A stretch of DNA of 11,802 nt, taken from positions 1-11,802 of the forward strand of contig JACFNJ010000062.1 of assembly GCA_019454865.1 (NCBI GenBank), written 5' to 3'. Origin of the DNA: Bacteroidia bacterium. Its GTDB lineage: Bacteria > Bacteroidota > Bacteroidia > UKL13-3. Numbering within the stretch: the first letter of the stretch is position 1; every line of letters starts with the position of its first letter. Positions 1-6,829 of the stretch are shown here, piece by piece. The notes beneath the pieces were generated by a model. It had not been told where the DNA came from and did not search any database. It was given only the letters and a program-made list of their open reading frames with translations. Both the position numbers and the translations under genes were made by a program.

Positions 1-1356
1 AAACAAAGTGCGGGAACTTTGTTTTATTGCAAACTCTGCTTCAATAGTAAATTCTTGTGAAATTGAATTTCTGAAATTGGTTTCATTATACGCATCAAAC
101 TGACCTTGTCTATTTAACAAGAGCTTAACAACTTGGCTATCATCGGGTGCAACAAATTCAATAATCAAATATTTTTGTGTGTGCTCCGCAAAAAAAGAAA
201 TTGCTTGTTGCATTGGTACATTAAGCCCTATAACGATATGATGAATAAGAGCCAATGCCATTATTAAATCCGGAGTTTGTCGAGTAAATATTGAATCTCT
301 TTCTTTGGTATTCCACCCACTTGAAGTACTAGGGTTTGCAAGGTCGATTACCAATGGGAGTATGGTGTTAAAATTTTCTTGTTTTAAATTTAAATAATTT
401 GCATCCACCGCATTTGCATCAATATCCATTGCCACCACATTCAATCCTTGCTTAGCAGCAATTCTACTAAATGTTCCATTGTTAGCTCCCATGTCCCAAA
501 CTAAATTAAGCTCATTTGCACATTTTGCTATTTCACACTCAATCCAATTGTATTTTTCAACAAATGCAGTTTCTGTGTAGTTGTTATTAGCAGCATAATA
601 ATCATCCCAAACGGTTTTTTGATTATTTATTTTTAGCCCCTCTATTGTTTGCTTTAAATGCTTAATAATTGCAGTTAATTTATTTAAACTGAAACTTGCA
701 CTTTGTTTAACCTCTTTGTTTTTAGATTCAAAGTTTTTTACTGCCTTAGCATGCAAATGAATATGCGTTAAAACACCCATATTCCATTTGCTTTTGTATG
801 GTAAAAGTTTAGCACATAAATCAAGCGGAATTCCATCTAAATTTGTAGATAGAAGTGAACTCAAACGCAAATCCGTATAAGCCATTAATGCAAGCGGTGC
901 TAAAAAATGGCGACAAAACTGTCCGTATGCTACCCAAGGTTTTGTCTCGTCTAACAGTTCAAAAGAACTAGTATCAATAAAGATCGGCAACTTTCCTATA
1001 AATTGAATGTTAAAGGCTGTTGCATCCTTTAAAGTCATTCCGTGTTTTAAGGCTTCAAGTTGAATACTTAATGTAAGCAGTGCAGCATCTTTTAATTGAT
1101 TAAAACTCCACTCGTAAGGATAACTGATAAATGGAATTTGCTTAGGCAGAATTACTTTATAACTGTTCTCAATGTTTATGTTGGCATCAGTATGTGAAAC
1201 CAACCAATGTTTATCAACTAACAACTGATACAACCCTGAATTAATCAAATGCTCGTACTGTTTCTGATAGTTTGCTGTAAGTACCCGATAACACAATTTA
1301 TCCGATACCACAACATAACCGTCAGGGTCTTTGTACGAACCAGGGTGTTTATACAT
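1..1356 (-). CDS. NoeA-like class I SAM-dependent methyltransferase (3' end outside window)
   Basis: The frame is open from ATG at 1356 to the left edge with no stop, giving 452 visible residues; the C-terminus is missing. The C-terminal half carries a class I SAM-binding signature: DMGANNGTF at about 288-296 (motif I, DxGxxxG) and a following acidic strand end, VVAMDID, at 307-313. This predicts a SAM-dependent methyl transfer; the acceptor is unknown. The N-terminal half (about 1-210) matches, from memory, a conserved extension seen in proteins annotated as nodulation protein NoeA or plain SAM methyltransferase, with blocks YPYEWSF (79-85), LKDATAFNIQF (109-119) and FIDTSSFE (126-133). That segment resembles a kinase catalytic core (see findings). 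The start overlaps the stop of the upstream miniprotein by one base (TAATG), so the two are probably translationally coupled. No signal peptide is seen, so it is probably cytoplasmic. The methyltransferase fold is fairly sure; the NoeA label is family resemblance only. Confidence 0.85.
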   Translation of the reverse strand, partial: MYKHPGSYKDPDGYVVVSDKLCYRVLTANYQKQYEHLINSGLYQLLVDKHWLVSHTDANINIENSYKVILPKQIPFISYPYEWSFNQLKDAALLTLSIQLEALKHGMTLKDATAFNIQFIGKLPIFIDTSSFELLDETKPWVAYGQFCRHFLAPLALMAYTDLRLSSLLSTNLDGIPLDLCAKLLPYKSKWNMGVLTHIHLHAKAVKNFESKNKEVKQSASFSLNKLTAIIKHLKQTIEGLKINNQKTVWDDYYAANNNYTETAFVEKYNWIECEIAKCANELNLVWDMGANNGTFSRIAAKQGLNVVAMDIDANAVDANYLNLKQENFNTILPLVIDLANPSTSSGWNTKERDSIFTRQTPDLIMALALIHHIVIGLNVPMQQAISFFAEHTQKYLIIEFVAPDDSQVVKLLLNRQGQFDAYNETNFRNSISQEFTIEAEFAIKQSSRTLF

Positions 1357-1514
1357 TATTCCTCTGTTTTGTCTTTTGAAAATTTACTTTTAATCCAAAA
1401 AGCCAAAAGCTTAATTTGGTTTTTTAGTGTAAATGCTGCACCGGCTATTCCAGCAATGAGTAATTGAAAAAACATACTACCCGACCCCGGATCAATATAA
1501 AGTAAAACGCTCAT
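1356..1514 (-). CDS. YIDPGSGS-motif membrane miniprotein (52 aa)
   Basis: This short ORF runs from ATG at 1512-1514 to TAA at 1356-1358 and encodes 52 residues. It begins MSVLLYIDPGSGSMFF, continues into a small-residue-rich hydrophobic stretch (about residues 14-31, with an IAGIAGAAF core) and ends in a basic then acidic tail (about 32-52). The layout suggests a single membrane span with a basic cytoplasmic tail. The YIDPG(T/S)GS motif is, from memory, recurrent in small uncharacterised bacterial proteins, often near surface-polysaccharide or methyltransferase genes; no function is assigned here. Support for a real gene: it fills exactly the space ahead of the methyltransferase, its stop shares a base with that gene's start codon, and a perfect -7 element lies just upstream. 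No Shine-Dalgarno is visible. It is too short for routine ORF cut-offs and easily missed. Confidence 0.8.
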   Translation of the reverse strand: MSVLLYIDPGSGSMFFQLLIAGIAGAAFTLKNQIKLLAFWIKSKFSKDKTEE

Positions 1515-1532
1515 GTTTCAAGTGAATTAGTA

Positions 1533-1540
1533 CAAAATTA
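1533..1540 (-). promoter_or_regulatory. Bacteroidota -7 element (TAATTTTG) for the miniprotein-methyltransferase unit
   Basis: Read on the minus strand this is TAATTTTG, a perfect match to TAnnTTTG. It ends 18 bases before the ATG of the miniprotein. No TTTG or TTG is seen 19-21 bases further upstream, so only half of the promoter consensus is present. In such AT-rich sequence the 8-mer could occur by chance. Confidence 0.4.
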
Positions 1541-1696
1541 CAAGGTGCAATTATATGCTTAATATTTAACATGAAAACTGATTTTAGAAAATTTTTAGAA
1601 AATAAATTTTTATTAAAATTGACCTAAAAGGTAAAGCTATTTAAATATTAAAATTCGTATCTATCGCTAAAAATAATAAATTCGCTAATTCTATAT

Positions 1697-4600
1697 ATGG
1701 AATATTCACCTCAGTCAAATTTATTACTTGCCAAGCTGGATGCATTTATTCGTAAATATTATAAAAACCAGCTGCTACGTGGGGGTGTGTTTTTTGTTTT
1801 GTTGATATCCATTTACGGATTGGTTGTGCTATTGCTGGAGTATTTTGGACAATATGGTACAGTTGTAAGAACCGTATTTTTTTACAGCGTATTTGCTTTA
1901 GCCTTATTAGGATTATATCAGTTTATTTTAATACCTGTGTTAGGTATGTATCGCTTAGGCAAAACATTATCATATGAGCAGGCTTCGTTAATAATAGGCA
2001 AGCATTTTCCTCATGTAAAAGATAAGCTTTTAAATACCCTTCAATTACAAAATATAGCTAACGAATTGCATGAAAATAATTTACTAATTGCTGCAATTCA
2101 CCAAAAAACAAATCAGCTAAAACCAGTATCCTTTACGGATGCGGTTAGTTTTAAACCTAATCTTAAAAAGTCTCGGTTTATTCTTATTCCGCTTATAGTA
2201 TATTTACTTATTATTCTTTTCACTCCGGATGTTATTTCATCAGCAGGAAATAGACTATTACATCATTCGCAAGAATTTTTACCGCAAGCTCCTTTTGAAT
2301 TTGTGATTCAAAACAAGAAACTTGAAACACCACAATTTTCCGACTTTGAATTGGAAGTAGAACTAAAAGGGAATAGCATTCCTAATGAAGTATGGATTGA
2401 AAGCAATGGTCAAACCTATAAAATGCTTAAAAACGAAGGGTTTCATTTTACATATACATTCAGAAATGTTAGTAAAAATATCCCATTTAATTTTAAGGCA
2501 CTTTCTTTTAATTCTACCAACCATATAATAAAAGTAATTGACAAGCCTACACTATTGCAATACAATGTAAAAATTGATTACCCAAATTATATCGGAAAAC
2601 CAGATGAAACAATAGAAAACCCTAGCGACATACAAATACCATCAGGTGCAATACTAACATGGAGTTTTAAAACAGATAAAACAGATAACATAAGTTTAAC
2701 TTTAATGAATAAGGAGGAGTATGCAAAAAGTAAAACCAATAATGCCTTTGTATATAGCAAGCAGATATTTGTTTCATCTCCAATAACAATAAAAAGCAGT
2801 AATAAAACATACGGGGTAGCCGATAGTTTAGCCTATACATTACAAGTTATTCCCGATTCGTACCCCGGTATAATGGTTGAAGAAAAAGCAGATTCGATAA
2901 CAGGCAAACAGCTCTTTTTTATTGGTGATGTATCGGATGATTACGGGCTTACTAAGCTTGTGTTTACGTATAACTTTTTAAAATCAGAAGACGAAAGTAA
3001 ACGCAAAATGGGTAAACAAACCAGAATTATTGCAATTGATAAAAAAGAGAAAACACAACGATTTTACTATTCAATAAACTTGAATGAACTTGGAATATCT
3101 GCTGCTGATGAGTTAGAGTATTATTTTGAAGTATGGGATAATGATGGAATACGGGGAGCAAAATCAACAAAAAGTAATGTAAGTGTATTTAAAGCTCCCG
3201 ATGAAAAAGAAATCCAAAAAGAAATGGATGAAGCCGGAAACAGCATAAAGGACGAGATGAAAGAAGCTATGAAGGAAAGTAAAAAACTTCAAAAAGAGAT
3301 TAAAGATTTACAGCTAAAAATGGTTGAAAAGCGTGAACTAACGTGGGAAGAAAAGAAAAAAGCGGAAGAATTACTGGCCAGACAAAAGTTATTACAACAA
3401 AAAATTGAAAACATAAAAAACCAAAACAAGAAAAATAATCTACGTGAAAACGAATACAAAGAGGCTAATCCTGAAATATTAGAAAAGCAAAAACAACTGG
3501 AAAAAATGTTCAATGAAATAATGGATGATGAGATGAAGAAGGCAATACAAGACATTGAAAAAATGCTTCAGATGCAAAATAAAGACGCCATAAAACAAGA
3601 GATGGATAAAATGCAAATGAGCAATAAAGATGTAGAAAAAGAATTGGACAGAATGCTTGAACAGTATAAACAATTAGAAATAGAGAAAAAATTAAACGAT
3701 GTTACAAAGCAGCTTGAGAAATTATCAGAAATACAAAAAGAGCTTACAGAAAAAACAAAAGAATTAGAACAAAACAAAGACATAAAAAAAGAAGAAAACA
3801 AAAAGCAATTAGAGCAATTGCAGCAACAGATACAACAAGAGTTTAAGGATATTCAACAACAATTGAGAGATGTTGAAAAGAAGAATGAGCAATTGGAAAA
3901 ACCCAAAGAGTTAGCCGATACTAAAAATCAAGAACAAAAAGCAAATGAAAACATGGAAAATGCCAAAGAAAATTTAAATAAAGGCAATACCAAAGAAACC
4001 AAAAAGAACCAACAAAACGCAGCAGATGCCATGCAAGAAATGGCCGAAAATATTGCTGAAAAGCAAGAGAAAGAAGAAAAAGAACAGCATGAAGAAGATG
4101 CAGCAGCATTACGCGAAATATTAGAAAACACTATTCAACTAAGTAAAGACCAAGAGCAATTATTGAATGAAATTAAAAAAATAAATGGATACAACCCACA
4201 ATATGTTGAATTGGCCAAACAACAAAAAAACACACGTGATAATGCTAAAATTATAGAAGATAGTCTATTGGCTTTAAGTAAAAGAGTACCTGAAATAAGC
4301 TCATTTGTAAACAAAGAAGTAACAAAACTAAATGATAACCTTGACAAAAGTATTCAGGCATTCGGGTTACGTAATTTTATGGAAATATATACCCGCCAAC
4401 AATATGCCATGACACATGCAAATAATCTTGCTCTAATGCTTAGCCAAATATTAAATCAAATGCAACAACAAAACCAAATGGGTAAGCCCAAAGCCGGGAA
4501 AAGTGGCAAAGGCGGGAAACCAAAACCGGGTGGAAGTGGTAATAAACCCTTAAGCATGAGTGATATTAAAAAAATGCAAGAAGAGCTGAATAAACAGTTA

Positions 4601-5140
4601 AAAGAAGGATTGAATAAACAGGGCGAACAAGGGAATCCGCAAAATAAAAACGGACAAAAACCTGGCGAACAAAAAGGAAACAGACAACAAGGAATGAGTA
4701 ACGAAGGATTTGCACGAATGGCTGCACAACAAATGGCTATAAGGCAACAACTACAACGAATGATGCAACAAATGGATGCAAAACAAAAAGAAGGTGTAGG
4801 TGGAAATAGAATGTTGGAAGAAATGAAAAAAATGATGGAACAAACCGAAAAAGAACTTTATAATAAAAAACTTACCACAGAAATGTTGCAAAGACAACAA
4901 GACATTTTAACACGATTATTGGAAAGTGAAAAAGCCGAAAGAAAACAAGAGCAAGAAGAAAAAAGAGAGGCTGAACAAGCTAAAGAAAAACCGGCTGTTA
5001 CTCCTCCTGATTTTAAGCAATACATAGAGCAACGCAATAAAGAAAAAGAACTACTTGAAACCATTCCACTGGAAATGCAACCATATTACCGTGAAAAAAC
5101 TAAGGAATACTTTAATCGAATAGGAAACAGTAAAAACTAA
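1697..5140 (+). CDS. DUF4175 family membrane-anchored coiled-coil protein
   Basis: This 1147-residue protein has three hydrophobic segments near the N-terminus (about 31-49, 57-82 and 160-177). Between them is the block GKHFPHVKDKLLNTLQL (101-117), which I associate with the DUF4175 family. An extracytoplasmic beta-rich region (about 200-495) follows, including SDDYGL (413-418). From about 502 to 880 it is a long Glu/Lys/Gln-rich coiled coil. Next is a Gly/Lys/Pro linker (about 929-950), a Met/Gln-rich region, and a conserved-looking end with LTRLLESEKA and PYYREKTKEYF (about 1130-1140). The length fits Bacteroidota DUF4175 proteins. The function is unknown. The long coil suggests a structural or scaffolding role on the outer face of the inner membrane, which is inference. 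From memory, DUF4175 genes in this phylum may sit near MoxR/DUF58/Bat genes; none are present here. Many antisense frames in the A-rich coil region are shadows. Confidence 0.88.
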   Translation: MEYSPQSNLLLAKLDAFIRKYYKNQLLRGGVFFVLLISIYGLVVLLLEYFGQYGTVVRTVFFYSVFALALLGLYQFILIPVLGMYRLGKTLSYEQASLIIGKHFPHVKDKLLNTLQLQNIANELHENNLLIAAIHQKTNQLKPVSFTDAVSFKPNLKKSRFILIPLIVYLLIILFTPDVISSAGNRLLHHSQEFLPQAPFEFVIQNKKLETPQFSDFELEVELKGNSIPNEVWIESNGQTYKMLKNEGFHFTYTFRNVSKNIPFNFKALSFNSTNHIIKVIDKPTLLQYNVKIDYPNYIGKPDETIENPSDIQIPSGAILTWSFKTDKTDNISLTLMNKEEYAKSKTNNAFVYSKQIFVSSPITIKSSNKTYGVADSLAYTLQVIPDSYPGIMVEEKADSITGKQLFFIGDVSDDYGLTKLVFTYNFLKSEDESKRKMGKQTRIIAIDKKEKTQRFYYSINLNELGISAADELEYYFEVWDNDGIRGAKSTKSNVSVFKAPDEKEIQKEMDEAGNSIKDEMKEAMKESKKLQKEIKDLQLKMVEKRELTWEEKKKAEELLARQKLLQQKIENIKNQNKKNNLRENEYKEANPEILEKQKQLEKMFNEIMDDEMKKAIQDIEKMLQMQNKDAIKQEMDKMQMSNKDVEKELDRMLEQYKQLEIEKKLNDVTKQLEKLSEIQKELTEKTKELEQNKDIKKEENKKQLEQLQQQIQQEFKDIQQQLRDVEKKNEQLEKPKELADTKNQEQKANENMENAKENLNKGNTKETKKNQQNAADAMQEMAENIAEKQEKEEKEQHEEDAAALREILENTIQLSKDQEQLLNEIKKINGYNPQYVELAKQQKNTRDNAKIIEDSLLALSKRVPEISSFVNKEVTKLNDNLDKSIQAFGLRNFMEIYTRQQYAMTHANNLALMLSQILNQMQQQNQMGKPKAGKSGKGGKPKPGGSGNKPLSMSDIKKMQEELNKQLKEGLNKQGEQGNPQNKNGQKPGEQKGNRQQGMSNEGFARMAAQQMAIRQQLQRMMQQMDAKQKEGVGGNRMLEEMKKMMEQTEKELYNKKLTTEMLQRQQDILTRLLESEKAERKQEQEEKREAEQAKEKPAVTPPDFKQYIEQRNKEKELLETIPLEMQPYYREKTKEYFNRIGNSKN

Positions 5141-5172
5141 TTAATATAATCAATAATTAAAGGAGCAACTAT

Positions 5173-5188
5173 CCACACTTAAATGTGG
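5173..5188 (+). terminator. Weak hairpin after the DUF4175 gene
   Basis: CCACA and TGTGG pair as a 5-bp stem around a CTTAAA loop, 32 bases after the stop codon at 5140. Only three T residues follow before an A-run, so an intrinsic terminator is possible but poorly supported. It lies between the DUF4175 stop and the cyanophycinase promoter, where a terminator would be expected. Confidence 0.25.
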
Positions 5189-5207
5189 TTTAAAAAAACA
5201 AAAAACG

Positions 5208-5238
5208 TTTGTACACCATAGGTTTGCACGTATATTTG
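5208..5238 (+). promoter_or_regulatory. Bacteroidota housekeeping-type promoter of the cyanophycinase gene
   Basis: TTTG at 5208-5211 and TATATTTG at 5231-5238 match the Bacteroidota -33 (TTTG) and -7 (TAnnTTTG) elements exactly, with a 19-base spacer, the classical spacing. Transcription should begin around 5243-5246, leaving a leader of about 20 bases before ATG at 5264. This is the best promoter in the window and indicates that the cyanophycinase is transcribed independently of the DUF4175 gene. No Shine-Dalgarno is seen in the leader. Confidence 0.75.
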
Positions 5239-5263
5239 CCCTTTACTTCAGTTACTACATAAC

Positions 5264-6142
5264 ATGTCAATATTACCAAAAGGAAAACTTATATCGGTGG
5301 GAGGTGCAGAAGATAAAGGAACCGACCTTGAACAAGGATTAATTCAACGAAACAGGCTTAATTTTTTTGAGCTCGGTATTTTAAAACGTATTGTTGATGA
5401 AATTGGAGGGAAAGAAAAGCGTATTGAGGTTATTACTACTGCATCATCAATTCCGGATGAAGTAGGCGAAAATTATATGAGTGCATTTGGCAAAATAGGC
5501 TGTACAAATGTTGGAATTATTGATATTAAGAAACGAGAAGACATTTTTAATACGGAATTTATATTACGTATAAAAAATGCCGATGGTATTATGTTTAGTG
5601 GTGGAGACCAATTGCGATTAACCAGTATTTTTGGTGGAAGTGAGATTTATAATATTTTACACGATAGATATTATAATGAAGAAGGATTTGTAATTGCCGG
5701 AACAAGCGCAGGTGCAATGGCAATGAGCAATACCATGATATATCAAGGGAAAAGTGAATTGGCTCATCTAAAAGGTGAAGTTAAAATCACTACCGGATTA
5801 GCATTTATTGGAAATGTAATTATTGATTCGCATTTTGATAAACGTGGGCGCTTTAACCGTTTGGCGCAAGCAATAGCAAGCAACCCGCAATGTACGGGCA
5901 TAGGATTAGGTGAAGATACCGGAGTTATTGTAACCAATGGCAATAACTTAGAAGTAGTAGGAAGCGGAGCAGTTGTAATTGTTGATGGCAAAGAAATTTG
6001 CTACAACAATATCAGCGAAGTATCAATGGGTGAGCCAATAGCTATTGATAATCTTCGTGTAAATATATTAGTACGAGGCAATCAATATTTATTAAAAGAA
6101 AGAAAATTTATCAGTACTTCAGTATTGGTTGATACCGAATAA
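5264..6142 (+). CDS. cphB: Cyanophycinase (peptidase family S51)
   Basis: Family members hydrolyse cyanophycin, the Asp-Arg storage polymer, to beta-Asp-Arg dipeptides. The 292-residue length is close to the family norm. Visible hallmarks are FSGGDQLRL (111-119), the nucleophile elbow GTSAGAMAMS with Ser148, the loop IDSHFDKRGRFNRL (187-200) with His190, and GIGLGEDTGV with Glu217. The Ser148/His190/Glu217 spacing equals, from memory, that of the Synechocystis CphB triad (Ser132/His174/Glu201), and Arg194, Arg196 and Arg199 fit the substrate-binding arginines. I expect Gln before the catalytic His, but here it is Ser189. No signal peptide is visible, so it is probably cytoplasmic. No cyanophycin synthetase (cphA) is in the window, although cphA often adjoins it. 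It may serve imported or recycled polymer, or a different isopeptide. It converges on recR with a 2-base gap. Confidence 0.92.
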   Translation: MSILPKGKLISVGGAEDKGTDLEQGLIQRNRLNFFELGILKRIVDEIGGKEKRIEVITTASSIPDEVGENYMSAFGKIGCTNVGIIDIKKREDIFNTEFILRIKNADGIMFSGGDQLRLTSIFGGSEIYNILHDRYYNEEGFVIAGTSAGAMAMSNTMIYQGKSELAHLKGEVKITTGLAFIGNVIIDSHFDKRGRFNRLAQAIASNPQCTGIGLGEDTGVIVTNGNNLEVVGSGAVVIVDGKEICYNNISEVSMGEPIAIDNLRVNILVRGNQYLLKERKFISTSVLVDTE

Positions 6143-6143
6143 A

Positions 6144-6158
6144 CTTACCCTTGGTAAG
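6144..6158 (-). terminator. Hairpin over the recR stop codon in the cphB-recR convergence
   Basis: CTTACC and GGTAAG form a perfect 6-bp stem with a 3-base loop. In the minus direction the hairpin contains the last codons and stop of recR and is followed by TTTATT, so it could act as a weak terminator for recR. In the plus direction no T-tract follows. With only two bases between the convergent stop codons, any terminator has to lie inside coding sequence. Confidence 0.35.
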
Positions 6159-6750
6159 GAATGCGTAATGCAATACTTCTGCCTAATGTAATTTCATCAG
6201 CATATTCCAACTCACCGCCAATGGAAATACCTCTTGAAATGGTACTGATTTGAACGCCAAAATCTTTAAGTTTTCTTGATAGATAAAACACCGTAGTATC
6301 GCCCTCAGTAGTTGCACTCAATGCCATTATTACTTCGGTGGTATTTTCATCAGCAATTCGCTTAATTAAATTTTCGATATTAAGATCGGATGGACCTATA
6401 CCATTTACCGGGCTAATTAATCCACCCAAAACATGATATGTACCTGTAAACTGCCCAGTATTCTCTATAGCAATTACATCGCGTAAATCTTCAACTACAC
6501 ATATCAAATGCTGATTACGTTTTATACTGTTACATATATTACAAAAATCCGTATCACTCACATTGCCGCACCTTTGGCAATACTTAATTTGTGTACGTAG
6601 TTTAATTATGGCTTCACCAAGTTTGGTTACGTCTGTTTCTTGCTGTTTTAGTAAATGCAAAACCATACGCATTGCACTTTTTTTTCCCACACCAGGAAAT
6701 TTGCTCAGTTCGTTTACTGCTTCTTCAACTAAAATAGACGGATAATTCAC
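6145..6750 (-). CDS. recR: Recombination mediator RecR
   Basis: RecR works with RecO (and RecF) to load RecA at ssDNA gaps. The 201-residue length is standard. In order: a helix-hairpin-helix region with FPGVGKKSAMRM (18-29), a C4 zinc finger with Cys58, Cys61, Cys70 and Cys73 (CQRC...CNIC), a TOPRIM domain from about 82 with VVEDLRD (85-91) and YHVLGGLISPVNGIGP (105-120), and a C-terminal YADEITLGRSIALRIP segment. All expected motifs are intact. The start codon is GTG at 6748-6750; family alignment (the N-terminal NYPSILVEEAVNELSKFPG block) supports it over any internal Met. The gene is divergent from the T9SS cargo gene and convergent with cphB, so it is monocistronic here. A perfect -7 element lies only four bases upstream of the GTG, which suggests a leaderless or near-leaderless transcript. 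Confidence 0.97.
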   Translation of the reverse strand: MNYPSILVEEAVNELSKFPGVGKKSAMRMVLHLLKQQETDVTKLGEAIIKLRTQIKYCQRCGNVSDTDFCNICNSIKRNQHLICVVEDLRDVIAIENTGQFTGTYHVLGGLISPVNGIGPSDLNIENLIKRIADENTTEVIMALSATTEGDTTVFYLSRKLKDFGVQISTISRGISIGGELEYADEITLGRSIALRIPYQG

Positions 6751-6754
6751 CTGA

Positions 6755-6785
6755 CAAATTTATATAAATCTAACTTGCATTAAAA
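6755..6785 (-). promoter_or_regulatory. Putative recR promoter abutting its GTG start
   Basis: On the minus strand TAAATTTG (6762 down to 6755) matches TAnnTTTG exactly. Nineteen bases upstream lies TTTT (6785-6782), three of four matches to the -33 TTTG. Only four bases separate the -7 element from the recR start codon, so initiation would fall at or inside the start codon. Confidence 0.5.
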
Positions 6786-6802
6786 TTAGTTATACACTTT
6801 TG
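6775..6802 (+). promoter_or_regulatory. Weak promoter candidate for the T9SS cargo gene
   Basis: TTG at 6775-6777 and CACTTTTG at 6795-6802 resemble the -33 and -7 elements, with a 17-base spacer (short of the usual 19-21) and one mismatch in the -7 element. They lie 27 bases before ATG at 6830. If real, this overlaps the divergent recR promoter region, and it makes the upstream TTG at 6800 unsuitable as a start. Confidence 0.3.
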
Positions 6803-6829
6803 CATAATTGTACATATATTAGCATTACC

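Noticed and set aside
1249..1467. Plus-strand 72-residue frame over the miniprotein/methyltransferase junction
   Set aside because: It lies antisense to two better-supported minus-strand genes joined by a TAATG overlap and shows no recognisable motif.
1582..1602. Two copies of TTTTAGAAAA 11 bases apart in the divergent region before the DUF4175 gene
   Set aside because: Spacing by one helical turn is suggestive of an operator, but the region is so AT-rich that chance repetition is likely, and no regulator gene is nearby.
3289..4347. Several antisense open frames (62-88 residues) across the DUF4175 coil region, and another at 4858-5064
   Set aside because: They arise because the plus strand is A-rich and purine-biased, which removes stops on the reverse strand. 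Their products are low-complexity Phe/Ser/Leu/Cys strings, and the plus-strand frame is a clear family member.
6800..6829. TTG start 30 bases upstream for the T9SS cargo protein
   Set aside because: It would put ten polar residues ahead of a normal signal peptide and lies inside the promoter-like CACTTTTG. ATG at 6830 followed by RKTKT and a hydrophobic core is the natural start.
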